Source: Nitrospirae bacterium GWB2_47_37 (lineage in GTDB: Bacteria; Nitrospirota; Thermodesulfovibrionia; Thermodesulfovibrionales; Dissulfurispiraceae). Taken from it: a DNA stretch of 40,543 nt. The stretch covers positions 1 to 40,543 of the forward strand of contig MHDU01000040.1 of assembly GCA_001803635.1 (NCBI GenBank), in the 5' to 3' direction. A program made the translations under genes and the position numbers. Positions 16,723 to 26,922 of the stretch are shown in pieces. The notes below the pieces were generated by a model. It made no database searches. It was not told the origin of the DNA and saw nothing but the letters and a program-made list of their open reading frames with translations. Numbering within the stretch: the stretch's first letter is position 1; each line of letters starts with the position of its first letter.

Positions 16723-17252
16723 TGGAAGAAAACACGGAAGTAACCGAAAAGCCGGAAGGGCCCGGCGTTTCCATCGAAGTAGAGGACAAACCGGCAGAGA
16801 CGGTCGAATCGATACAGGCGGAACTTGCAGACGCAAAGGATAAATACCTGCGGCTCTATGCGGAATTCGAAAACTATAAAAGAAAGGTTCAGAAGGATAA
16901 GGAAGAGCTTATAAAGTATTCCAACGAGTCCTTGATGTATGAGATATTGCCGGCGCTGGATAATCTCGAAATGGCATTAAGGCACTCGGAGGGTGGAAAT
17001 TCCGAACCTCTGGCAAAAGGCGTTGAAAATACCCTCAGGGAAATGAACAGGATACTCGAAAAATTCGGGCTTACGGCGATAGAGGCAATGGGAAAGCCTT
17101 TTGACCCGGCCTATCACCACGCGATGTCGCAGATAGAAAGGGACGACATGGATAACAATACGGTAGTCGAGGAACTCAGAAAGGGATACATCTATAACGA
17201 AAAAGTTTTAAGGCCCTCGCTCGTGGCCGTTTCGAAAAAGAGTGCGGGTTAA
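16722..17252 (+). CDS. grpE: Nucleotide exchange factor GrpE
   Basis: 176 aa beginning at the ATG that shares one base with the hrcA stop; GGAGG lies just upstream inside hrcA. Acidic, disordered N-terminus, a long coiled coil (about 35-75) containing the signature RLYAEFENYKRKVQKDKEE, and a C-terminal beta domain with NPAYHHAM-like DPAYHHAMSQ. Releases ADP from DnaK. Confidence 0.97.
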   Translation: MEENTEVTEKPEGPGVSIEVEDKPAETVESIQAELADAKDKYLRLYAEFENYKRKVQKDKEELIKYSNESLMYEILPALDNLEMALRHSEGGNSEPLAKGVENTLREMNRILEKFGLTAIEAMGKPFDPAYHHAMSQIERDDMDNNTVVEELRKGYIYNEKVLRPSLVAVSKKSAG

Positions 17253-17314
17253 GTTTTCATGTTATTGATCGGAAATTAAAAACCATAAAATGAGATAAAG
17301 ACAAGGAGGATGAG

Positions 17315-19225
17315 ATGGGAAAAACTATAGGTATAGACCTCGGAACCACGAACTCGGTCGTTGCGGTTGTAATCGGCGGAGAGCCGGTGGTAATACCGAA
17401 TCAGGAAGGAAACAGGACGACGCCGTCCGTTGTCGCCTTTACGGAAAAGGGCGAAAGACTTGTCGGCCAGATAGCAAAGCGGCAGGCAATAACGAACCCC
17501 GAAAACACGATATTCTCGATAAAAAGGCTTATGGGAAGGAAATATAATTCGCCTCAAGTAGACCATGCAAAAAAGCGGCTTCCTTATCACATGGCTGAAG
17601 CGCCGAACGGAGATGCCCATGTGGAGGCGAGGGGCAAGAAGTATTCGCCTCCGGAAATATCGGCAATGATACTCCAGAAACTGAAACAGGCCGCAGAGGA
17701 CTATCTCGGCGAAACCGTCACCGAGGCGGTAATCACGGTGCCGGCTTATTTCGACGACAGCCAGAGGCAGGCTACAAAGGATGCGGGTCAGATCGCGGGA
17801 CTTAATGTGCTGAGGATCATAAACGAGCCCACGGCAGCAGCCCTCGCGTACGGCCTTGAAAAGAAAAAAGAGGAAAAGGTCGTGGTGTACGACCTCGGAG
17901 GAGGAACCTTCGACGTCTCTGTGCTCGAAATCGGCGAAGGCGTAATAGAGGTTAAATCCACTAACGGAGATACATACCTCGGGGGCGACGACTTCGACCT
18001 CAGGATCATGGATTGGATGGTCGAGGAATTCAAAAAGGATCAGGGCGTAGACGTTAAAAATGACAAGATGGCCCTTCAGAGACTGAAAGAGGGCGCAGAG
18101 AGGGCGAAAATAGAACTTTCTACGGCATCCGAGACAGAGATAAACCTTCCGTTCATAACCGCCGACGCTACAGGGCCTAAACATTTATTGATGAAGCTTT
18201 CGAGAGCGAAGTTCGAGCAGCTTACGGACGACTTCATACAGAGGACCATAGACCCCTGCAAAAGGGCGCTTTCCGATGCCGGTTTTTCCACGACCGATAT
18301 GGATGAAGTCATCCTTGTAGGAGGACAAACAAGGACTCCGAAGGTTCAGCAGACAGTACAGGGCTATTTCGGGAAAGAGCCGCACAAGGGCGTCAACCCC
18401 GACGAAGTGGTCGCGGTAGGCGCGGCAATTCAGGCGGCTGTCCTTAAGGGAGAGGTAAAGGAAGTCCTTCTTCTCGATGTGACTCCGCTGTCTCTCGGTA
18501 TCGAGACACTCGGCGGCATATTTACCAAGATGATAGAGAGGAACACGACCATCCCGACAAAGAAGACACAGACATTCTCTACGGCATCGGACAATCAGCC
18601 TGCGGTTACCATTAAGGTGCATCAGGGAGAAAGGGAGATGGCATCGGACAATAAACTGCTCGGGGTTTTCGAACTCGTAGGGATTCCCCCTGCGCCGAGA
18701 GGCCTGCCTCAGGTAGAGGTTACATTCGACATCGACGCGAACGGCATACTTCACGTCTCCGCTAAAGATTTAGGCACAGGCAAGGAACAATCCATAAAGA
18801 TTACCGCGTCGAGCGGTCTTTCTCAGGACGAGATAAAGAATATGATGCGCGACGCGGAATCGCACGCGACGGAGGATCACAAGAGGAAGGAACTCGCGGA
18901 GGCGCGTAATACTGCGGATACCCTCGTATATTCGGTAGAAAAATCGGTGCAGGATTACGGAGACAAACTTACGGAAGACGAGAAAAAAGAGATAGAAGCC
19001 GCCATCGAGAAATGCAAAAAGGTAAAGGATTCGAGCAGCGACCCTGCCGAGATAAAGAACGCGGTCGAAGAACTCACAAAGGCATCGCACAAAATTGCGG
19101 AGCACGTGTATAAAGCGGCGCAGGAGCAGACTGCTGCAAGCGGCGACGGCAAGCCTGAGTCCAAGGCCAAACCTGAAGATGAAGCCATGGAAGCGGAATT
19201 CGAAGATGTGGATAAGAATAAATAA
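17315..19225 (+). CDS. dnaK: Molecular chaperone DnaK (Hsp70)
   Basis: 636 aa preceded by AGGAGG. Nucleotide-binding domain motifs [13 protein letters not shown] (N-terminus), [33 protein letters not shown] and [11 protein letters not shown]; the [15 protein letters not shown] linker and substrate-binding domain follow, and the C-terminus ends [11 protein letters not shown]. All residues usual for an active Hsp70 are present. It starts 62 nt after grpE and its stop overlaps the dnaJ start by one base. Confidence 0.98.
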   Translation: MGKTIGIDLGTTNSVVAVVIGGEPVVIPNQEGNRTTPSVVAFTEKGERLVGQIAKRQAITNPENTIFSIKRLMGRKYNSPQVDHAKKRLPYHMAEAPNGDAHVEARGKKYSPPEISAMILQKLKQAAEDYLGETVTEAVITVPAYFDDSQRQATKDAGQIAGLNVLRIINEPTAAALAYGLEKKKEEKVVVYDLGGGTFDVSVLEIGEGVIEVKSTNGDTYLGGDDFDLRIMDWMVEEFKKDQGVDVKNDKMALQRLKEGAERAKIELSTASETEINLPFITADATGPKHLLMKLSRAKFEQLTDDFIQRTIDPCKRALSDAGFSTTDMDEVILVGGQTRTPKVQQTVQGYFGKEPHKGVNPDEVVAVGAAIQAAVLKGEVKEVLLLDVTPLSLGIETLGGIFTKMIERNTTIPTKKTQTFSTASDNQPAVTIKVHQGEREMASDNKLLGVFELVGIPPAPRGLPQVEVTFDIDANGILHVSAKDLGTGKEQSIKITASSGLSQDEIKNMMRDAESHATEDHKRKELAEARNTADTLVYSVEKSVQDYGDKLTEDEKKEIEAAIEKCKKVKDSSSDPAEIKNAVEELTKASHKIAEHVYKAAQEQTAASGDGKPESKAKPEDEAMEAEFEDVDKNK

Positions 19226-20334
19226 TGAAAGATTATTATAAGCTTCTCGGCGTAGGCCGGGATGCCGGTCAGGAAGACATAAAAAAGGCATTCCGGCAGT
19301 TAGCCTTAAAATACCATCCGGACAGGAATCAGGGGAACAAAGAGTCCGAAGAAAAGTTCAAAGAAATAAACGAGGCATACACATGCCTCGGCGATTCCGA
19401 AAAACGCGCCCATTACGACAGATACGGTACTTCCGAAGGAATGGGCGCCGGCGCCGGATTCGGAGCCGGGGCTGGTTTCGGCGGCTTTACAGACGTATTC
19501 GAAGACATATTCGAAGACTTCTTCGGCTCGTTCGGTGGATACAAAAAGGCAAAATCTACAAAAGGCGCGGATTTAAGATACAACCTCACCATAACCCTTG
19601 AAGAAGCGGCCTTCGGCGTGGAAAGGTCTATAAAAATTCCGAGGTGGCAGACATGCGACACGTGCGGCGGTTCGGGTGCGGAACCGGGGACATCGCCCGT
19701 TACATGCGCTAATTGTAAAGGGACCGGGCACATACGATTTCAGCAGGGGTTCTTCAGCGTTTCGAAGACCTGCGGCAAGTGTCAGGGTTCAGGCAGCATA
19801 ATCACAAGCCCCTGCAAGGGATGTAAAGGGAACGGCAAGGTAAGGGTTCAAAGGGAAATATCCGTGAAGATTCCCGCGGGTGTCGATACCGGCTCGCGTT
19901 TAAGGATGAGCGGGGAAGGCGACTTCGGCAGTTACGGAGGGCCTCCCGGGGATTTATATATTGTGCTTAATGTAGATGAGCATTCCTTCTTTAAACGGGA
20001 CGGCATGGACATATACTGCCAATTCCCGATATCGTTTACAAAGGCGGTTTTCGGAGGCGAAATAGACGTCCCTACCCTCAACGGTCCTGCCAAACTCAAA
20101 ATCCCGGCAGGAACCCAGTCCGGCAAATCGTTTCATCTCAAAGGCAAGGGCATACCGAGGCTCGGGAGCCATCAGAGGGGGGATCAGATAGTAAGCATAT
20201 ATATAGACGTGCCGAAGAAACTGACGCCGAGACAGAAGGAACTCCTCGAGGAATTTGCGGGAATAAGCGAAGAAAACAATGACGAGGCTTCAAAGGGATT
20301 CAAGAACAAGCTCAAAGACCTTTTTTCAGCGTAG
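19225..20334 (+). CDS. dnaJ: Chaperone DnaJ (Hsp40)
   Basis: 369-aa type I J-protein: J domain with HPD in [10 protein letters not shown] (residues about 31-40), a Gly/Phe-rich linker ([15 protein letters not shown]), four zinc-binding repeats ([32 protein letters not shown]) and C-terminal substrate-binding domains. Stimulates DnaK ATPase and delivers unfolded clients. Last gene of the CIRCE-controlled operon; converges on the lipoprotein gene 2 nt downstream with no clear terminator. Confidence 0.97.
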   Translation: MKDYYKLLGVGRDAGQEDIKKAFRQLALKYHPDRNQGNKESEEKFKEINEAYTCLGDSEKRAHYDRYGTSEGMGAGAGFGAGAGFGGFTDVFEDIFEDFFGSFGGYKKAKSTKGADLRYNLTITLEEAAFGVERSIKIPRWQTCDTCGGSGAEPGTSPVTCANCKGTGHIRFQQGFFSVSKTCGKCQGSGSIITSPCKGCKGNGKVRVQREISVKIPAGVDTGSRLRMSGEGDFGSYGGPPGDLYIVLNVDEHSFFKRDGMDIYCQFPISFTKAVFGGEIDVPTLNGPAKLKIPAGTQSGKSFHLKGKGIPRLGSHQRGDQIVSIYIDVPKKLTPRQKELLEEFAGISEENNDEASKGFKNKLKDLFSA

Positions 20335-20336
20335 CC

Positions 20337-20741
20337 CTATTTGTTGTTTTTCCCGTTCAGGAATTTTTCTATCTGGGCTATTATCTCCGCTGCCGTGGCC
20401 CTGTCTTTTAAAATTAAATTCTTCCGGGCGTCAACGCTTATCTTTGTCGATTTCGATGTAACCCGTTCAAGGTCTATGTAAATATCCAGGCCTTCCGTTA
20501 TTGCGGAAATCCGTATGCCGTCTTCTGTTCTTTCTTTTCCGGTGAATACTATACCCATATTTTTAAGGGCTCTGCGCGTTGCTGATTCGACTTTATCGAT
20601 AGGAAAGCTTTCCGTTTTGTATGCTATGTTCGTTACCGTATAAGCGACTCCTCCGCTTGCGCCTGTTACCAACAGGGTCGCACAGCCGGAAGACAGAAAG
20701 ATGCCGAACAACAGACAGATTACAATGATTTTGTCTTTCAA
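20337..20741 (-). CDS. DUF3568-like lipoprotein
   Basis: 134 aa if translated from the TTG at 20741, chosen because GGAGGG lies 3 nt upstream and the product then starts with a tight lipoprotein signal (KDKIIVICLLFGIFLSSGC) whose lipobox LSSGC fits signal peptidase II. The ATG at 20780 has no ribosome site and would bury the signal. The mature part resembles the DUF3568 family (AYTVTNIAYKTESFPIDKVESATRRALKNMGI, ending in EIIAQIEKFLNG). Function unknown; probably a small outer-membrane-attached protein. Confidence 0.75.
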   Translation of the reverse strand: MKDKIIVICLLFGIFLSSGCATLLVTGASGGVAYTVTNIAYKTESFPIDKVESATRRALKNMGIVFTGKERTEDGIRISAITEGLDIYIDLERVTSKSTKISVDARKNLILKDRATAAEIIAQIEKFLNGKNNK

Positions 20742-20852
20742 TATCCCTCCGGTAATATAATTCGCAAATTGAGGCTTCAATAAATATCTTTGATACTATC
20801 AACTGCGGTTATTGCTGTCAAGTCTTTGCAGGAAAGGAAAGAAAGAAGGAAA

Positions 20853-20935
20853 TGCCGGTGGGGAGACTCGAACTCCCACATGGTCGCCCATAGCGGATTT
20901 TGAGTCCGCCGCGTCTGCCGTTCCACCACACCGGC
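20853..20935 (-). tRNA. tRNA-Leu (anticodon CAA)
   Basis: Acceptor stem GCCGGTG pairs with CACCGGC, discriminator A is at 20853, the anticodon stem-loop GCGGA-CTCAAAA-TCCGC gives CAA (UUG codon), a long variable arm follows as in class II tRNAs, and the T arm is GGGAG-TTCGAGT-CTCCC. The CCA end is not encoded. Confidence 0.96.
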
Positions 20936-21422
20936 GCCGGCAAATAGTATAACACAAAGAACGATGATAGGAAGGGCTAATACATGGAAGGCACGGCTTC
21001 AGAGCCTTCAATAACACAAAGCACAAATCCGCTTCAAGGTATAGAAGATACGGCTTCAAAGCCTTTACAAGTGCATTGTTATGTTCAGAGCATAAATATT
21101 CAGCGAATTACACTATAAGAAAGCACCGATGCGGATGACGGGAAGGCGTATGTTAGTTGAAAATTTCGCCGGTAAAGTCTTCTCCGCCATACCTTCCATA
21201 CCTTCGACACGCCATTTAAACGGGATGTGAGGCGTGCTGAAAAAGCCTTTACTCATACGAAATGTCATAACAGCATTCTCTTTATCGTGAGCTACAACTT
21301 TGCTTTCTTATTCAATGATACGAAGATAATCTACGGATTGCACTTGCAACTGCACTTAGTAAAGGTTTTTGAAGTATGCCTCACATCCTGATAACTATGG
21401 ATATGAAAGGATCATAAATGGT
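20936..21422. other. Gene-free repeat-rich gap
   Basis: 487 bp between tRNA-Leu and the CDF transporter gene. No credible ORF. It holds a 19-base motif catggaaggcacggcttca at 20983-21001 that recurs at 40224-40242, a related fragment near 21043-21070 (agatacggcttcaaagcc), and copy A of the 266-bp repeat at 21121-21386. Confidence 0.8.
21121..21386 (+). repeat. 266-bp dispersed repeat, copy A
   Basis: By hand alignment about 90 percent identical to the reverse complement of 40264-40530. Its 3' part (21225-21386) is a 162-bp unit with roughly 30-bp imperfect terminal inverted repeats, atgtgaggcgtgctgaaaaa at one end and gaagtatgcctcacat at the other, separated by about 100 bp. The 5' 104 bp is equally conserved between copies. 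Non-coding in all frames. Confidence 0.9.
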
Positions 21423-22280
21423 TTATTTTGACGGCTCGATATGAACGACGACGTCCGCTACTTCCGGCAGCCTTTCCTTTATGACCTTTTCCGCCTTCTC
21501 CGCAATGGCGTGCGCCTCCTCCACAGAGAGGGCCGGATTCACGAGCATGTGCAGGTCTACGAATATCTGCCCCTTTGTTCCCCTCGTCCTGATCTTATGG
21601 CATTCGATAACTCCGTCCACGTTGCACGCTATGTCTTTTATAAGGGATATGTCGGTCTGAGAGCTGTCCACGAGCGTTTCGGTGGAGCCTTTTATGATGT
21701 CTATGCCCGCCTTTGCGATAAAAACGCCTACTACCGCTCCCGCGATCGGATCCGCGAGAGGAAAGCCGAGTTTTATAAAGATAAGGCTCGCGATAACGCC
21801 GAGCGACACGTAGATATCGCTTTTCGTATGCTGGGAGTCGGCGATGAGAAATTCGCTGTTAAGCTTCATTCCTTTTCGTTTTTCGTATGTAGATACGAAT
21901 ACGTTTATCGCCATCGTGACTATCATGACTATAAAGCTCGCCCCTGTTACCGTTGTTTCGTGCCTGCCGGCTAAGGATTCATAGACCTTCTTGAATACCT
22001 CGAAGCAGGTCAGGAGCATGAGAAGCCCCACAAAGATAGTAAAGACCGTTTCGTATTTCCTGTGGCCGTAAGGATGTCTTTCATCCGGAGGATGAGAGGA
22101 GATGTATACGCCGATCAGTCCCACGACATTGGATACTCCATCAAAAAGGGAGTGAAAGCCGTCCGAAAATATGGAGATCGAGTTTGTGATGTAGCCGTAA
22201 AAGACCTTTGCCGCCGAAACGAGGATATTCAGCGCGAGCGTTATCAATAAAACCCTTCTTATCTCCGATGTCCTGTCCAT
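21423..22280 (-). CDS. Cation diffusion facilitator family metal exporter
   Basis: 285 aa with six transmembrane helices and a cytoplasmic C-terminal domain. Metal-site motifs are SDGFHSLFDG in TM2 and ADSQHTKSDIYVS in TM5 (HxxxD), the arrangement of the Zn/Fe/Mn-exporting FieF group; HPYGHRKYE is the usual loop after TM2. Exports divalent metal in exchange for protons. Starts 3 nt after the tgt stop, so the two are probably co-transcribed. Exact metal not determined. Confidence 0.9.
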   Translation of the reverse strand: MDRTSEIRRVLLITLALNILVSAAKVFYGYITNSISIFSDGFHSLFDGVSNVVGLIGVYISSHPPDERHPYGHRKYETVFTIFVGLLMLLTCFEVFKKVYESLAGRHETTVTGASFIVMIVTMAINVFVSTYEKRKGMKLNSEFLIADSQHTKSDIYVSLGVIASLIFIKLGFPLADPIAGAVVGVFIAKAGIDIIKGSTETLVDSSQTDISLIKDIACNVDGVIECHKIRTRGTKGQIFVDLHMLVNPALSVEEAHAIAEKAEKVIKERLPEVADVVVHIEPSK

Positions 22281-22283
22281 GCG

Positions 22284-23405
<1,122 letters not shown>

Positions 23406-23424
23406 TTAGTATAACCCATATTGT

Positions 23425-23572
23425 TAATACATTAAAGGCAAAGCATTTCCGCTTCATTCTCGCAAGGCATCCGGCCTTGCTCCGAAGCTGCGACAGCCCG
23501 CTTAAACATCCGTGTTACGCTTAGTCTGTCGAAGTCGCTCCAATACTTTACCTTTAATGCTTAAATGTATTA
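23425..23572. other. Structured intergenic element, copy A (upstream of nrdJ)
   Basis: 148-bp segment that folds as one unit: closing stem TAATACATT (23425-23433) with AATGTATTA (23564-23572), continuing AAAGG with CCTTT; internal hairpin GCAAGGC-ATCCG-GCCTTGC (23462-23480); second hairpin AACA-TCCG-TGTT (23505-23516); and CGACAG/CTGTCG pairing around it. Its core aligns along its length with 26024-26116 on the other side of nrdJ. Could be a structured RNA or a palindromic mobile repeat; strand not known. Confidence 0.7.
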
Positions 23573-23644
23573 ACAAAATTTTCACACCCGTTTCACAGGA
23601 AAAGGATTTATAAATCAGGGGATTGCCGAAAATGCATTTTTTGC

Positions 23645-23673
23645 TTGACATGCACAAGATATTGTGGTTCAAT
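23645..23673 (+). promoter_or_regulatory. nrdJ promoter with NrdR-like box in the spacer
   Basis: A perfect -35 TTGACA (23645-23650), a 17-nt spacer and TTCAAT (23668-23673) as -10. The spacer contains GCACAAGATATTGTGG (23652-23667), matching about 13 of 16 positions of the NrdR box consensus. NrdR bound there would block polymerase. Only one box is evident, whereas NrdR sites are often paired. Confidence 0.65.
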
Positions 23674-23740
23674 AGATGGTGCAATACTAAATAAAGAACT
23701 CGGCAGAAACCTGACCGGGCACAAAACAAGGGGGGATTTT

Positions 23741-25984
23741 ATGGAAAAAGCAGAAAGCGACGTCGATTTGTCGCCCAACGCCGCAACGGTCCTTGAGAAA
23801 AGATATCTCAAAAAAAATGAGGAAGGAAAGGTTATCGAGACTCCCTCCGACCTCTTTCGCAGGGTCGCGCGGCATGTGGCGGCGGCGGACGCCGGTTACG
23901 GCAAGCCCGAAGTATGGGTGCAGCAGATCGAGCAGGAATTTTATGAATTAATGACATCATTCGCATTCCTTCCTAACAGCCCCACTCTTATGAATGCCGG
24001 CAGGAGGCTCGGACAGTTGAGCGCGTGCTTTGTCCTGCCTGTGGACGATTCGATGGAATCCATATTCGACGGTGTAAAATACGCCGCCATAATCCATAAA
24101 TCAGGAGGAGGCACAGGCTTCAGTTTTTCGAGATTGAGGCCGAAAGGCGATGTGGTCGGCTCCACTAAAGGCATTTCATCGGGCCCCATATCGTTTATGA
24201 CCGTGTTCGACACGGCGACAGAGGCGGTGAAGCAGGGCGGCACGAGAAGGGGCGCGAACATGGGCATCCTTCGCGTCGATCATCCCGATATCCTTGATTT
24301 TATAACATGCAAGGACCATAACAGCAGGCTTAATAATTTTAATATTTCCGTGGGTCTCACAGAGGCGTTCATGAAGGCCGTAGAAGATAACGGAGAATAC
24401 GAACTTTTAAATCCGAGGACAAAGAATGTCGCCGGAAAGATCGGGGCAAGGCAGGTCTTCGACAAGATAGTAAATCAGGCATGGAAAAACGGAGAGCCCG
24501 GAATAGTGTTCCTCGACAGGATAAACGCGTCGAATCCCACGCCCGCGCTTGGAGAGATAGAATCCACCAATCCGTGCGGAGAGCAGCCGCTCATGCCTTT
24601 CGAATCATGCAACTTAGGCTCAATCAATCTATCAAAGATGATTCAACGCAATCAGGACGGAAAGGCCGAGGTTGACTGGCAAAGGCTTAAAGACACGGCA
24701 TGGAAGGCGGTTCACTTCCTCGACAATGTCATCGATGTAAATAAATATCCCCTTCAAATGATCGATGAGACGACGAAATCGAACAGGAAGATAGGGCTCG
24801 GAGTCATGGGATGGGCGGATATGCTCATTCAACTGAGGGTCCCATACGGCTCTGAAGATGCCATAAAGCTTGCGGAAAAGCTGATGGGCTTCATTCAGAC
24901 GGAGAGCAGGCTCGCGTCGTGCGTGCTCGCGGAAGAAAGGGGCGTATTCCCGAACTACGAGAACAGCATCTATAACGGCGAAATGGCGGTAAGGAACGCG
25001 ACGGTAACCACCATTGCTCCGACAGGCACCCTTTCCATAATCGCGGGATGCTCGTCGGGCATAGAGCCTCTGTTTGCAGTGTCGTTCGTGAGAAACGTCA
25101 TGGAAGGAACCAAGATGATAGAGGTCAATTCCTATTTCGAGAAAGAGGCGAAGGATGCGGGGTTATGGAGCAGGGAGATTATGGAGAGGGTCGCTGAGAT
25201 AGGCTCCGTAGCGCACTTCAACGAATTCCCGGAAGATATGAGAAATATATTTGTAACGGCGCACGACATTACCCCTACCGATCACATAAAGATGCAGTCC
25301 GCGTTCCAGAAATACATAGATAATGCCGTCTCTAAGACCGTGAACTTTGCCCATGAGGCGACAACAAAGGATGTGGAAGAGGCATACATACTCGCGCATA
25401 AGCTCGGCTGCAAGGGCGTAACCGTTTACCGCGACGGCTCGCGAGAGGAACAGGTGCTTTCCACAAAGAAGGCCGAAGAAAAGCCTCAGCATGACACAAG
25501 GGCGAGAATCGTTCCCAAAAAGAGGCCTGCGGTAATCAAAGGCACTACGAGGCTTATCAAGACAGGCTGCGGGAATCTATATGTGACGATCAACGAGGAT
25601 GAAAACGGCAAGCCCTTTGAGGTGTTCACGAACATAGGAAAGGCCGGAGGCTGCGTTGCAAGCCAGGCAGAGGCAATAGGAAGACTTATATCCCTCGGGC
25701 TGAGGGCTGAGATAGAGCCGGACGAGATAGTTAAACAACTTAAGGGTATCTCCTGCCATCAACCCGAATGGTATGAAGGCGGAAGGGTGCTTTCATGTTC
25801 CGACGCCATTGCGAAGGCCATCGAGAAATATGCCCATCGTCATGAAAAAGGCGACAACGGCAACGGCAAGTCCAAAAACGGAGCGGTTATGCAGATAGGG
25901 GCTTGCCCTGAGTGCGGCGGCACTGTTGAGCATGAAGGCGGGTGCGCGGTGTGCCATAGCTGCGGATTCACCAAATGCGGGTAA
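23741..25984 (+). CDS. nrdJ: Class II (B12-dependent) ribonucleotide reductase NrdJ
   Basis: 747 aa from ATG 23741, preceded by AAGGGGGGA; the open frame extends upstream across the promoter and is not used. Reduces ribonucleoside diphosphates or triphosphates using adenosylcobalamin, independent of oxygen. Seen: PNSPTLMNAG, SACFVLPVDDSME (redox Cys), KQGGTRRGANMGIL, NPCGEQPLMPFESCNLGSINL (Cys and Glu of the radical site, near 279), and APTGTLSIIAGCSSGIEPLFA. The C-terminus carries GCGNLYVTINEDENGKPFEVF and a zinc-ribbon-like end with CPECGG and CHSCGFTKCG, which in this family holds the cysteines that re-reduce the active site. No nrdAB or nrdD is in the window. No cobalamin riboswitch is evident upstream. 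Confidence 0.96.
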   Translation: MEKAESDVDLSPNAATVLEKRYLKKNEEGKVIETPSDLFRRVARHVAAADAGYGKPEVWVQQIEQEFYELMTSFAFLPNSPTLMNAGRRLGQLSACFVLPVDDSMESIFDGVKYAAIIHKSGGGTGFSFSRLRPKGDVVGSTKGISSGPISFMTVFDTATEAVKQGGTRRGANMGILRVDHPDILDFITCKDHNSRLNNFNISVGLTEAFMKAVEDNGEYELLNPRTKNVAGKIGARQVFDKIVNQAWKNGEPGIVFLDRINASNPTPALGEIESTNPCGEQPLMPFESCNLGSINLSKMIQRNQDGKAEVDWQRLKDTAWKAVHFLDNVIDVNKYPLQMIDETTKSNRKIGLGVMGWADMLIQLRVPYGSEDAIKLAEKLMGFIQTESRLASCVLAEERGVFPNYENSIYNGEMAVRNATVTTIAPTGTLSIIAGCSSGIEPLFAVSFVRNVMEGTKMIEVNSYFEKEAKDAGLWSREIMERVAEIGSVAHFNEFPEDMRNIFVTAHDITPTDHIKMQSAFQKYIDNAVSKTVNFAHEATTKDVEEAYILAHKLGCKGVTVYRDGSREEQVLSTKKAEEKPQHDTRARIVPKKRPAVIKGTTRLIKTGCGNLYVTINEDENGKPFEVFTNIGKAGGCVASQAEAIGRLISLGLRAEIEPDEIVKQLKGISCHQPEWYEGGRVLSCSDAIAKAIEKYAHRHEKGDNGNGKSKNGAVMQIGACPECGGTVEHEGGCAVCHSCGFTKCG

Positions 25985-26000
25985 GCCGCTTATAATGACT

Positions 26001-26137
26001 AAAAATGCAGGGTATAATATTTTCGCTCATTCTCGAAAGGCTTCCAAGCCTTTCTCCGAGGCTGAGCCCGCCCGCTTAGACATCCATGTCACGCTTGGGC
26101 TGCCTAAGTCCGCTCAAATACCATATCCTGCATTTTT
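26001..26137. other. Structured intergenic element, copy B (downstream of nrdJ)
   Basis: 137-bp unit closed by AAAAATGCAGGGTAT (26001-26015) pairing with ATATCCTGCATTTTT (26123-26137). Inside are hairpins GAAAGGCT-TCCA-AGCCTTTC (26035-26054) and GACA-TCCA-TGTC (26079-26090). Relative to copy A, one pair in each hairpin changes on both sides (C-G to A-T, A-T to G-C), preserving pairing. The T-rich end means it may also terminate nrdJ transcription. Confidence 0.7.
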
Positions 26138-26161
26138 TTATTTTATGACAAAGGAGAAAAT

Positions 26162-26653
26162 ATGAGCGGTAACGGTAGTCATAAATTTACCCGTCCTGAT
26201 TGGGAGGAATATTTTCTTGAGATCGCGAAGGTTGTGTCCTCGCGCTCCACATGCCTGAGAAGGCGCTACGGCGCTGTAATCGTGAAAGACAATGTCATAG
26301 TCAGCACCGGATACAACGGCGCGCCGCGCGGCTCTATGAATTGCGTTGATAAAGGAAGCTGCAAAAGAAAAGAGCTTAATGTCCCTTCCGGAGAAAGATA
26401 TGAACTCTGCGAGGCGGTGCATGCGGAGCAGAACGCGGTAATAAACGGCCAGCCTGAGCGCATGAAGGGCGCGACCATCTACATAGCGGGCTTCGAAGAA
26501 GACAATTCATTCGCCGAAGGCAAACCGTGTTTGTTATGCCGCCGCATGATACAGAACGCCATGATCAAAGAAGTCGTCTACCTCAAAAAAGACGGCAGTG
26601 TTGCGAGGGTAGGAGATGTGAGGGAGTTGGAGGGGGCGAATATCCAGCGGTGA
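26162..26653 (+). CDS. Deoxycytidylate (dCMP) deaminase, ComEB-like
   Basis: 163 aa after AAGGAG. Zinc-dependent deaminase with HAE (His87, Glu89, in CEAVHAEQNAVI) and PCLLC (Cys123, Cys126), plus the TGYNGAPRG substrate loop of dCMP deaminases. Makes dUMP for thymidylate synthesis, so it fits with nrdJ upstream in a deoxynucleotide supply pair separated by structured element B. An extra Cys cluster (CVDKGSCKRK) is typical of the longer dCMP deaminases. Confidence 0.9.
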   Translation: MSGNGSHKFTRPDWEEYFLEIAKVVSSRSTCLRRRYGAVIVKDNVIVSTGYNGAPRGSMNCVDKGSCKRKELNVPSGERYELCEAVHAEQNAVINGQPERMKGATIYIAGFEEDNSFAEGKPCLLCRRMIQNAMIKEVVYLKKDGSVARVGDVRELEGANIQR

Positions 26654-26745
26654 AGTATAGATGATATGCTGTTTTGTGCCCGATATTTTGGGCTCCGGCA
26701 GAATGGAGGCGATGTTTAGGAAAGACATTTAAGGGGGTGATGCCA

Positions 26746-26922
26746 ATGGCAAAAGTTTTTTCGTTCTCAACATGGATAATAGGGAAAATTTTTGCTTTAA
26801 AGGGATTAGCCCTTGTGGGCATTGTATTTGAATTAGTCTCCAAAGTGTCGGGCAGAGGACAGTACAAAATGCGAGATGTGTTTCTAATTAAACTAAACGG
26901 TTTAGCAATAAATGATAAGTAA
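26746..26922 (+). CDS. Small putative membrane protein, 58 aa
   Basis: Short ORF starting MAKVFSFSTWIIGKIF at ATG 26746, with AAGGGGG about 8 nt upstream. One hydrophobic helix (about residues 9-30) followed by a basic tail. It overlaps the start of the AlbA_2 gene by 11 nt, so the two would be translationally coupled. No family recognised; the AT-rich codon use matches the following gene rather than the chromosome around it. Confidence 0.45.
   Translation: MAKVFSFSTWIIGKIFALKGLALVGIVFELVSKVSGRGQYKMRDVFLIKLNGLAINDK

Noticed and set aside
17276-18184. 302-aa minus-strand frame
   Set aside because: Shadow of dnaK codon structure.
20799-21059. 86-aa open frame on the minus strand
   Set aside because: It runs straight across tRNA-Leu and its flanks; the peptide is translated tRNA.
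23406-23740. Cobalamin riboswitch upstream of the B12-dependent nrdJ
   Set aside because: No B12-box-like sequence was found; the structured element there has a relative downstream of the gene, which a riboswitch would not.
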